Of a DNA stretch of 9,841 nt, positions 1 to 4,911 are shown piece after piece; within the stretch, counting starts at the first letter, position 1, and each line of letters opens with the position of its first letter. Both the position numbers and the translations under genes were made by a program. The notes beneath the pieces were generated by a model, which was not told the DNA's origin, did no database searches, and saw nothing but the letters and a program-made list of their open reading frames with translations. Source of the stretch: Gordonia sp. UBA5067 (GTDB taxonomy: Bacteria > Actinomycetota > Actinomycetes > Mycobacteriales > Mycobacteriaceae); assembly GCF_002414845.1 (NCBI RefSeq), contig NZ_DIAX01000080.1, positions 25,054 through 34,894 on the forward strand, read 5' to 3'.

Positions 1-369
1 GAAGTAGGCCGGCACGGTGATGACTGCTTCGGAGACGTCCTCGCCCAGGTAGGACTCGGCGTCGCGCTTGAGCTTCATCAGCGTACGAGCGCTGATCTCC
101 TGCGGGGTGTAGTTCTTGTCGTCGATCTCCACCGACCACTCGCCCTCGCCCATATGGCGCTTGACCGAGCGGATGGTCCGATCGACGTTGGTGACCGCCT
201 GGTTCTTCGCGGGCTGGCCCACGAGTACCTCGCCGTTGCGCGCAAACGCGACGACCGACGGTGTGGTGCGCGAACCTTCGGCGTTCGCGATGACTACGGG
301 CTCGCCGCCCTCCAGTACAGACACCACCGAGTTGGTGGTTCCCAGGTCGATTCCGACAGCACGGGACAT
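1..369 (-). CDS. dnaK: Chaperone protein DnaK (Hsp70), N-terminal part, cut by window edge
   Basis: Hsp70 chaperone: it binds exposed hydrophobic peptide segments in the cytoplasm in an ATP-driven cycle with DnaJ and GrpE. The 123 residues in the window begin [14 protein letters not shown], the phosphate-binding loop of the Hsp70/actin ATPase fold. They continue through a conserved TPSVVAF segment and end at AVITVPAYF, a hallmark that normally runs on into NDAQR. The start is an ATG at 367-369 (read on the minus strand), with a strong AGGAGG ribosome site at 381-386, 11 nt upstream. The remaining roughly 500 residues lie outside the window. In actinobacteria dnaK usually heads an operon with grpE, dnaJ and hspR, which would lie to the left but cannot be seen. 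Regulation by HspR is indicated by the HAIR sites upstream. The identification is essentially certain. Confidence 0.99.
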   Translation of the reverse strand, partial: MSRAVGIDLGTTNSVVSVLEGGEPVVIANAEGSRTTPSVVAFARNGEVLVGQPAKNQAVTNVDRTIRSVKRHMGEGEWSVEIDDKNYTPQEISARTLMKLKRDAESYLGEDVSEAVITVPAYF

Positions 370-397
370 GAGTGTTGATTCCTCCTGTTGATGTGGC

Positions 398-414
398 CGA
401 CCACCATGTGGTCG
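398..414 (-). other. Hairpin in the dnaK 5' untranslated region
   Basis: CGACCAC-CAT-GTGGTCG is a perfect 7-bp inverted repeat with a 3-nt loop. In the predicted dnaK mRNA it would form a GC-rich stem ending 11 nt before the AGGAGG ribosome site (386-381). It has no following T-run and is not a typical intrinsic terminator. It may stabilise the leader or affect translation, or it may be a protein-binding palindrome. Only the symmetry is seen; the function is unknown. Confidence 0.45.
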
Positions 415-451
415 CCGACCGTGTTCCCAAGTCTTTGGTTGGTCGTAAGAA

Positions 452-472
452 CCTCAGCGCTTCCGACTCAAG
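452..472 (-). promoter_or_regulatory. Degenerate second HAIR-like site over the dnaK transcription start
   Basis: The arm CTTGAGT (472-466 on the minus strand) is perfect. The partner arm after a 7-bp gap (458-452) reads GCTGAGG, matching only 4 of 7 positions of ACTCAAG. The site overlaps the last base of the -10 hexamer and covers the predicted start. Several HAIR copies upstream of dnaK are known in Streptomyces, so a weaker second HspR site is plausible. With one good arm it could also be a chance half-site. Confidence 0.45.
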
Positions 473-500
473 TTCTAGTCGCCGATTCGTCATCGGTCAA
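472..500 (-). promoter_or_regulatory. dnaK promoter (-35 TTGACC, 17-bp spacer, -10 TAGAAC)
   Basis: Read on the minus strand, TTGACC (500-495) and TAGAAC (477-472) are separated by exactly 17 bp, a close match to a housekeeping sigma factor promoter. Transcription would start near 463-465, giving a dnaK leader of about 95 nt. The promoter lies between the two HAIR-like sites: the strong one just upstream of the -35 and the degenerate one from the -10 across the predicted start. That layout suits repression by HspR. The start site is inferred, not measured. Confidence 0.72.
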
Positions 501-505
501 CTCGT

Positions 506-526
506 ATTGAGTCATAGTCACTCAAG
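506..526 (-). promoter_or_regulatory. HAIR operator (HspR binding site) for dnaK
   Basis: The plus strand reads ATTGAGT-N7-ACTCAAG. On the dnaK coding strand this is CTTGAGT-N7-ACTCAAT, which matches the HspR-associated inverted repeat consensus CTTGAGT-N7-ACTCAAG at 13 of 14 arm positions with the exact 7-bp spacer. It ends 5 bp upstream of the -35 hexamer of the dnaK promoter. HspR is a MerR-like repressor that binds HAIR sites together with DnaK in Streptomyces and mycobacteria, a feedback loop that titrates heat damage. Its action here is inferred from the motif. Confidence 0.93.
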
Positions 527-594
527 TTTCCCGATTGGTGCAACCACCCGGGTCCCCGATCCATTCCCGGCGCCCACACCCTCCGGCGAGCCGA

Positions 595-606
595 TACGCT
601 CGAGGC
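595..606 (+). promoter_or_regulatory. Probable -10 element for a leaderless DUF5709 mRNA
   Basis: TACGCT at 595-600 fits the actinobacterial TAnnnT -10 pattern and ends 6 nt before the ATG at 607. Transcription would therefore begin at or very near the A of the start codon. No well-placed ribosome site is present: the only purine stretch, GAGG, sits one base from the ATG. No convincing -35 is visible near 572-578, as is common for actinobacterial promoters. Confidence 0.5.
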
Positions 607-1005
607 ATGAACGACGACATCGACGACGCCGGCGGCGACTACACCGCCGAACAGCTCCAGCCCGACGAGATGCTCGCCGACGAGGAACTCACCGACGTTC
701 TCGACCGCGGCTATTCACCGCCGGACCATCCGCCCCACGACTACGAGCGGGGCGACTACGAGCACGAGTCGCTCGACGAGCGCCTCGCCGAGGAAGAACC
801 CGACGTCGGCACCGGTCCAGACGCCGATCGCGACGCGGACTTCCCGTCTGCCGACGAGGTCGGCGGCGTCCGGGCCGGGCGACTACTCGGCCCCGATGGC
901 GGCGGGATGTCCGACGACAACGAGCAGCTGCTCGCGACCGACATCGGCGTCGACGGCGGCGGCGCTTCCGCCGAGGAAGCCGCCATCCACATCATCGGCG
1001 AGTAG
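607..1005 (+). CDS. DUF5709 domain-containing protein, highly acidic
   Basis: A 132-residue soluble protein matching the pattern I know for the actinobacterial DUF5709 family. An opening QLQPDEML...EELTDVLDRGYSPP segment (residues 17-40) is followed by ESLDERLAEEEPDVG (57-71), GRLLGPDGG (about 94-102) and a closing TDIGVDGGGASAEEAAIHII. About 40 residues are Asp or Glu, about 6 are Arg and there is no Lys, so the protein is strongly negative. There is no membrane segment or signal peptide and no known catalytic motif. Its function is unknown. The ATG at 607 is chosen because the conserved family sequence starts soon after it, and upstream in-frame codons read through the promoter region. It is divergent from dnaK across 237 bp; its own promoter looks leaderless, and the HAIR sites sit closer to dnaK. 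Confidence 0.88.
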   Translation: MNDDIDDAGGDYTAEQLQPDEMLADEELTDVLDRGYSPPDHPPHDYERGDYEHESLDERLAEEEPDVGTGPDADRDADFPSADEVGGVRAGRLLGPDGGGMSDDNEQLLATDIGVDGGGASAEEAAIHIIGE

Positions 1006-1007
1006 CT

Positions 1008-1022
1008 AGTGGTCTGACCACT
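1008..1022. promoter_or_regulatory. FadR-type GntR operator
   Basis: AGTGGTC-T-GACCACT is a perfect palindrome with 7-bp arms. Its core TGGTCTGACCA (1010-1020) fits the general FadR-subfamily pattern TnGTnnnACnA at every fixed position and is very like the core of E. coli FadR sites (CTGGTCnGACC). It begins 3 bp after the stop of the DUF5709 gene and its last base is the first base of the TTGACA -35 box of the GntR gene. Binding by the adjacent regulator, giving autoregulation and control of the hydroxylase, is the natural inference. Confidence 0.85.
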
Positions 1023-1050
1023 TGACAGATAGGCCATCTGGTCGCACGCT
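1022..1050 (+). promoter_or_regulatory. Promoter of the GntR-hydroxylase operon
   Basis: A perfect TTGACA -35 (1022-1027), a 17-bp spacer and CACGCT (1045-1050) as -10. The -10 is weaker than TAnnnT, but the spacing is ideal. The predicted start, 7 nt after the -10, falls on the G of an in-frame GTG at 1057. That would make a leaderless message starting at that GTG rather than at the ATG at 1051. The FadR-type operator abuts the -35 on its upstream side. Confidence 0.6.
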
Positions 1051-1797
1051 ATGGGTGTGACCTTCCAGCCTGTTGCACGCCGCTCGGTATCGGAGGACGT
1101 CTTCGACCAGATCGCCGCGCAGGTCGTCAGCGGCGCACTGCCCGCCGGCGGCCCACTCCCCAGCGAACGAGAACTCGCGGCCGCCCTCGGTGTATCCCGC
1201 CCGGCTGTCCGGGAAGCCCTTCAGCGCCTCGACGCCGCCGGACTGGTACACATCCGACAGGGGGACACGACGACGATCCGCGACATCCGGCGCGACGGCG
1301 GACTCGACCTGCTGCCCCTGCTGCTCGTCCACGGCGGCGGACTCGACCTGACGGTGGCCCGTTCGGTCGTCGAGGCGCGCGCGGCCATCGCGCCGATCGT
1401 CGCCGGGCTGGCCGCGATTCACCTGCCCGACGCGCAACTCGCCACGCTGGGCGAGCAGGTGAATGAGATCGCCCGCGAAACCGATCCACTCGGTCGACAA
1501 CTGCTGGCCCTGGAGTTCTGGGACCGCATTGTCGACGGCTCCGCGTCGATCGTCTACCGCTTGATGTTCAACACGCTGCGCGCCGCCTACGAACCGGCCC
1601 TACCCGCACTGTCGGCGGCGATGGCCGACGAGGTGGGCCGGGCCGACGCCTACCGGCCGCTGGTCGCGGCGCTCACCGCCCGCGATGCCGCCGCGGCCCG
1701 CCGGGCGGCGGACGACCTCCTGGCACCGGGCACCGCCGCCCTCCTGGCCGCCTTCGACGCGGCGGCCGACATCCCGGGGGGCCCGCATGGCCACTGA
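1051..1797 (+). CDS. GntR family transcriptional regulator, FadR-like
   Basis: DNA-binding regulator with an N-terminal winged helix-turn-helix. PSERELAAALGVSRPAVREALQRL at residues 37-60 is the GntR signature, and the Arg residues at 40, 50 and 54 correspond to DNA-contacting Arg35, Arg45 and Arg49 of E. coli FadR. The C-terminal part is all-helical. GLDLLPLLL, VVEARAAIAPIVAGLAA and YRLMFNTLRAAYEP line up by eye with the acyl-CoA-binding domain of E. coli FadR better than with generic FCD proteins. This suggests a fatty acyl-CoA ligand, by inference. Length is 248 residues from the ATG at 1051, or 246 from the GTG at 1057, which better fits the predicted transcription start; no ribosome site precedes either. 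The gene overlaps the downstream hydroxylase by 11 bp, indicating one operon. A 16-bp direct repeat lies in the interdomain linker. Confidence 0.93.
   Translation: MGVTFQPVARRSVSEDVFDQIAAQVVSGALPAGGPLPSERELAAALGVSRPAVREALQRLDAAGLVHIRQGDTTTIRDIRRDGGLDLLPLLLVHGGGLDLTVARSVVEARAAIAPIVAGLAAIHLPDAQLATLGEQVNEIARETDPLGRQLLALEFWDRIVDGSASIVYRLMFNTLRAAYEPALPALSAAMADEVGRADAYRPLVAALTARDAAAARRAADDLLAPGTAALLAAFDAAADIPGGPHGH
1296..1350 (+). repeat. 16-bp direct repeat pair inside the GntR gene
   Basis: CGGCGGACTCGACCTG occurs at 1296-1311 and again at 1335-1350. The offset is 39 bp, or 13 codons, so both copies are read in the same frame and encode GGLDL. It lies at the junction between the DNA-binding and effector domains. 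A small in-frame duplication followed by divergence would explain it, as would chance in GC-rich coding sequence. Confidence 0.8.
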
Positions 1798-2479
1798 CCG
1801 GGCCGCACCGGCACCGCACCGATCCCCCGGCGAGCACCGGGCTCGACTGACCACCCTGCACACCGCATTCGCCGAGTTCTGGCGTCATCCATCGCCCTGG
1901 CTGATCGCCGTCTCACTCGCCGGGGCAGTGGTCGCGCGGGCGTCGCTGGGCCACTGGCAGTGGACCGACGGCCTCGTCCTCATAGTCCTCCTCGCCCTGT
2001 CGCCGCTGATCGAGTGGCTCATCCACGTCGGGGTCCTGCACTGGCGCCCCCGACAGATCGCCGGCCTGACCGTCGACTGGATGCTGCCGCGCGACCACCG
2101 CCGCCACCACCGGGATCCCCGCGACCTGCCACTGATCTTCATCCCGTGGCCGGTGCTCGTCGGCCTGCTGCCGACACTCGCCGGGATCGCGCTACTCGCG
2201 CCCGGCCGGATCGAACTGAGCCTGACCTTCCTGGTGACGGTGACCGCGTTCCTCCTGAGCTACGAGTGGACCCACTACCTCATCCACACCGACTACAAGC
2301 CACGCCACCGGCCGTATCGCGCGGTGTACCGGAACCACCGCTACCACCACTTCAAAAGCGAGCACTACTGGTTCACGGTGACGACGGCGGGAACCGCCGA
2401 CCGTGTCCTGGGCACCCACCCCGACCCGGCGGCCGTCGCCACCTCCCAAACGGCGAGGAACTTGCACGGCATCGGGTAG
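1787..2479 (+). CDS. Sterol desaturase / fatty acid hydroxylase family membrane protein
   Basis: A 230-residue integral membrane protein of the fatty acid hydroxylase superfamily, which uses a di-iron centre held by clustered histidines to hydroxylate or desaturate lipid chains, sterols or carotenoids. The clusters are H80-x4-H85, H104-x2-H107-H108, H163-x3-H167 and H184-x2-H187-H188, with H174 and H193 as further candidates. Hydrophobic segments lie at about 38-54, 62-80, 115-138 and 143-166, placing the clusters on one membrane face. The ATG at 1787 overlaps the end of the GntR gene by 11 bp and follows a G-rich run (1776-1781) about 5 nt upstream. The open frame extends further left only as an antisense-like shadow of the GntR gene. 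The substrate cannot be read from sequence. The FadR-like partner suggests a fatty acyl substrate, by inference. Confidence 0.88.
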   Translation: MATDRAAPAPHRSPGEHRARLTTLHTAFAEFWRHPSPWLIAVSLAGAVVARASLGHWQWTDGLVLIVLLALSPLIEWLIHVGVLHWRPRQIAGLTVDWMLPRDHRRHHRDPRDLPLIFIPWPVLVGLLPTLAGIALLAPGRIELSLTFLVTVTAFLLSYEWTHYLIHTDYKPRHRPYRAVYRNHRYHHFKSEHYWFTVTTAGTADRVLGTHPDPAAVATSQTARNLHGIG

Positions 2480-2517
2480 CCGCCGAACAGGACAAAGCTC
2501 ACCGACCGAGCGGCCTG

Positions 2518-2532
2518 CTTAGGTGCTCTAAG
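2518..2532. other. Small inverted repeat upstream of the first acyltransferase gene
   Basis: CTTAG-GTGCT-CTAAG is a perfect 5-bp-arm palindrome. It covers roughly the -39 to -25 region relative to a start at 2557, overlapping where a -35 box would lie. It could be an operator for an unknown regulator, but arms this short arise easily by chance. The 77-bp gap between the two genes (2480-2556) shows no clear terminator. Confidence 0.25.
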
Positions 2533-2542
2533 GGATCCGCGC

Positions 2543-2556
2543 TACCCTGGCACGTT
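2543..2556 (+). promoter_or_regulatory. Probable -10 element for a leaderless acyltransferase mRNA
   Basis: TACCCT at 2543-2548 fits TAnnnT and lies 8 nt before the GTG at 2557, so transcription could begin at the start codon. The only ribosome-site-like run (AAGGGA, 2530-2535) is about 21 nt away, too far to direct this start. No clear -35 hexamer is seen. Confidence 0.5.
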
Positions 2557-4743
2557 GTGACTGCGAGCTCGACGACCACGGCAACCGGGGACGACACCCC
2601 CCGATCCGGTCCGCCCAAGCCGAGCGCGACGCCCACCGCCTACCGCCCCGACCTGGATGGTTTGCGCGGTCTGGCCATCGCGCTCGTTGCCATCTTCCAC
2701 GTCTGGTTCGGCCGTGTGTCCGGCGGCGTGGACGTCTTCCTCACCCTCTCCGGCTACTTCTTCGTGGCATCGCTGCTCAAACACGTCACCGTCACCAATC
2801 CGAGTTCGGCGTCGTGGCGCGAGGCAGTCAATCCGTGGCCACGGCTGTCCCGGCTGCTTCGCCGCCTGCTCCCCGCCCTGTATCTGGTGCTGGCCGGTGT
2901 CGTGCTGCTGATCGTGCTGGTCATGCCGCGCACCCGATTCGCACCGCTCGGCCAAGAAGTCATCGCCTCGGCGCTGTACTACCAGAACTATCTGCTGGCC
3001 CTGACGTCGCAGGACTACGGTGCGGCGACGTCGGCGGCGAGTCCGATGCAGCATCTGTGGTCGATGTCGATGCAGGGCCAGTTCTTCGTCGGGACGCTTC
3101 TTGTCGCACTGGCCCTCGGCGGAGTCCTTAAGTGGGCCGCCCGACGGCGCCCGCGACTGGGCGATCCGGGGACGATCCGCGCGATTGTCGGCGGCTCACT
3201 GGCCGTCGTCACCGTCGTCTCGTTCGCCTGGGCCAACTACCGCCACGGCGTGAACCAACCGGTGAACTACTACGACACCCTCGCCCGGATCTGGGAGCCA
3301 CTGGCCGGCGGCCTGCTCGCCGTGTGGATGCCACGCCTGGTGATGCGCCGCGCCGTCCGCAACGCGCTGGCCATCGTCGGGCTCGGGCTCATCATCACCT
3401 CCGGATGGTGGATCGCCGGCGTGCAGGAGTATCCGGCGGCACTTGCGCTGGTGCCGGTCGGTGCAACGCTGCTCATCATCTGGACCGGGTCGGCCGCCAC
3501 CCGGCCGGCGGGCAACCCTGCTCCCGACATCGACGACAACCGGGACGTCAACGGCTTGATGGCCCAGCCCATCATGATGTGGCTCGGCAACATCGCCTAT
3601 GCGCTCTACCTCATCCACTGGCCGCTGCTGATCTTCTACCTCACCTGGCGCTACAAGGACCACGCCAACTTCCTTGAGGGCACCGCCATCCTGGCGGTCT
3701 CGGTGGTCCTGGCCTGGCTGGTCACTCGATTCGTGGAGACCCCGCTGCGGGCCGGGCGCGGCACCGATTTCTCCTCCCGCTACCGGCGCATCCTCGTCGT
3801 CGGCCTGGTTCTCGCGACGATCGCCGCGGGTACGACCTCGGTCGCCTGGATCAGGCACCAAGCCAATGTCCGGGTCGACACCATGAACCTCGACCCCCGG
3901 CTGTATCCGGGCGGGCTGGCGTTCCTCTGGGGCGTCCCGGCACCGCACATGCCGCCGCAGCCGCCGGTGGAGGCCGCCTACCTGGACCGTGGCGCGACGT
4001 GGGACAACCCGCCCCACCAGATGATCACCGGCTGGAACGACGACACGGTGAAGGTCGGCGTCTACGGGGACACGACGGCGACGCGGACTCTCGCGATCGC
4101 CGGCGGATCACACGCCGATATGTGGTTGCCGGCGCTCGACGTCCTGGGCAAGAAGCACCACTTCAAGGTCACCACCTACGTGAAGGTGGGTTGTGCGCTG
4201 GTCAAGACACACGTCTTCAAGTGGTACGGCAAGGATCGGCCCGACTGCAACCGATGGGCCGCCAAGGTGATGACGAGGCTGGCGCAGGACAAACCCGACG
4301 TCATCTTCACCAACAGCACCCGTCCGACCGAGGCCGAGGACAAGCGGCCCGGCGATTATGTGCCGCACGACTATGTCGAGGTATTCGACGAGTTCGAGGA
4401 GCGCGGCCAGAAGGTCATCGCCATGCGGGACACCCCGTGGACGCATCTGGAGAACAGCTGGAACCCGCCGGAGTGTCTCGCCAACGGGCGCAAGTCCCAG
4501 GTCTGCGGTGTCAAGCAGTCGGTCGCGCTGGCGCCGGCCGACCCGGCCCGCACGATCGTTGCACAGTTCCCCAATGTGACCTTCCTCGACTACACGAAGG
4601 CCGTGTGCAAGGACGGGTATTGCCCCGCGGTCGTCGGGAACATCCTTGTCTACCGCGACACCCACCACCTCACCGCCACTTTCGCGCGCAGTTTGGTCCC
4701 GGCGCTGGACAAGGACCTCGCCAAGGCCACCGGCTGGTGGTAA
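2557..4743 (+). CDS. Acyltransferase-3 family membrane protein with C-terminal SGNH domain
   Basis: A 728-residue OafA/YrhL-type O-acyltransferase. Such proteins carry acyl groups across the cytoplasmic membrane and attach them to cell-surface glycans or glycolipids. Residues 29-69 hold the family opening, YRPDLDGLRGLAIAL...FH48 and GGVDVFLTLSGYFF. The conserved late membrane helix is IAYALYLIHWPL near 346-357. About 10-12 membrane segments extend to residue 428. The outer C-terminal half is an SGNH hydrolase-like domain with G516-G517-S518-H519 as the nucleophile block and D701-T-H-H704 as the Asp/His block, so all catalytic positions are present. The nucleophile block reads GGSH rather than the usual GDSH. 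The length suits the AT3-SGNH fusion class, which includes M. tuberculosis members. The GTG at 2557 was chosen because the family sequence starts soon after it and a leaderless -10 fits. The acceptor molecule is unknown. Confidence 0.93.
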   Translation: MTASSTTTATGDDTPRSGPPKPSATPTAYRPDLDGLRGLAIALVAIFHVWFGRVSGGVDVFLTLSGYFFVASLLKHVTVTNPSSASWREAVNPWPRLSRLLRRLLPALYLVLAGVVLLIVLVMPRTRFAPLGQEVIASALYYQNYLLALTSQDYGAATSAASPMQHLWSMSMQGQFFVGTLLVALALGGVLKWAARRRPRLGDPGTIRAIVGGSLAVVTVVSFAWANYRHGVNQPVNYYDTLARIWEPLAGGLLAVWMPRLVMRRAVRNALAIVGLGLIITSGWWIAGVQEYPAALALVPVGATLLIIWTGSAATRPAGNPAPDIDDNRDVNGLMAQPIMMWLGNIAYALYLIHWPLLIFYLTWRYKDHANFLEGTAILAVSVVLAWLVTRFVETPLRAGRGTDFSSRYRRILVVGLVLATIAAGTTSVAWIRHQANVRVDTMNLDPRLYPGGLAFLWGVPAPHMPPQPPVEAAYLDRGATWDNPPHQMITGWNDDTVKVGVYGDTTATRTLAIAGGSHADMWLPALDVLGKKHHFKVTTYVKVGCALVKTHVFKWYGKDRPDCNRWAAKVMTRLAQDKPDVIFTNSTRPTEAEDKRPGDYVPHDYVEVFDEFEERGQKVIAMRDTPWTHLENSWNPPECLANGRKSQVCGVKQSVALAPADPARTIVAQFPNVTFLDYTKAVCKDGYCPAVVGNILVYRDTHHLTATFARSLVPALDKDLAKATGWW

Positions 4744-4818
4744 CGGCGCCTTCCGGGGTGACCAACAACACTTCGCCTGCCTAACTAAATTTCAGGCGGC
4801 TCCCAGGTTCCGCCGTTA
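4741..4818. repeat. Inverted repeat flanking the gap between the two acyltransferase genes
   Basis: TAACGGCG (4741-4748, including the stop codon) is repeated in perfect inverted form as CGCCGTTA (4811-4818), which overlaps the proposed -10 element. Within the interval, CGCCTG (4774-4779) and CAGGCG (4793-4798) could form a weaker 6-bp stem with an A/T-rich loop, the nearest thing to a terminator here. No T-run follows. The function is uncertain. Confidence 0.3.
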
Positions 4819-4831
4819 AACTTGATCGATC
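4817..4831 (+). promoter_or_regulatory. Probable -10 element upstream of the leader ORF
   Basis: TAAACT at 4817-4822 fits TAnnnT, in an unusually A/T-rich patch for this window. Transcription from it would start near 4829, about 3 nt before an ATG at 4832 and about 83 nt before the acyltransferase ATG at 4912. No consensus -35 is evident at the expected distance. Confidence 0.45.
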
Positions 4832-4909
4832 ATGCCTTTCCCGCGGCCCGGGCCGCGAACGACGCGGAGCACGTCGCGTCGCCACCCAACCGTCAAGGGG
4901 CTTTGTTAG
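4832..4909 (+). CDS. Putative 25-residue leader peptide (uORF) before the second acyltransferase
   Basis: An ATG at 4832 opens a 25-codon ORF ending at TAG 4907-4909, 2 nt before the acyltransferase ATG at 4912. The peptide begins MPFPRPGPRTTR and ends with VKGLC. It has five Arg, five Pro and a single Cys at the last position. The ATG sits about 3 nt from the predicted transcription start, so it would be translated leaderlessly. The ribosome site of the downstream gene (AAGGGG, 4895-4900) lies inside its last codons. Short leaderless ORFs that couple to or attenuate the next gene are common in mycobacteria. Expression here is inferred from geometry, with no homology to support it. Confidence 0.35.
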   Translation: MPFPRPGPRTTRSTSRRHPTVKGLC

Positions 4910-4911
4910 CG

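Noticed and set aside
372..1025. Plus-strand Arg-rich frame of 217 codons across the dnaK upstream region and the DUF5709 gene
   Set aside because: It consists of runs of Arg from an out-of-frame reading of Asp/Glu/Ala codons, and it spans the promoter region.
2519..2537. Iron-box-like TTAGGT upstream of the first acyltransferase
   Set aside because: Only the first six bases fit the DtxR consensus; the rest does not, so it is treated as part of a short palindrome instead.
1960..2556. 199-codon upstream extension of the first acyltransferase frame
   Set aside because: It overlaps the fatty acid hydroxylase gene in another frame and has Arg/Pro-rich shadow composition. The AT3 family sequence begins just after GTG 2557.
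3196..4017. Long minus-strand open frame (273 codons) inside the first acyltransferase
   Set aside because: It is antisense to a clear AT3-SGNH gene, with low-complexity Arg/Gly/Asp/Pro composition typical of GC-rich shadow frames. No ribosome site or recognisable motif was seen.
4774..4798. CGCCTG...CAGGCG hairpin as an intrinsic terminator
   Set aside because: The stem is only 6 bp with a 13-nt loop and has no T-run after it, so it is too weak to call.
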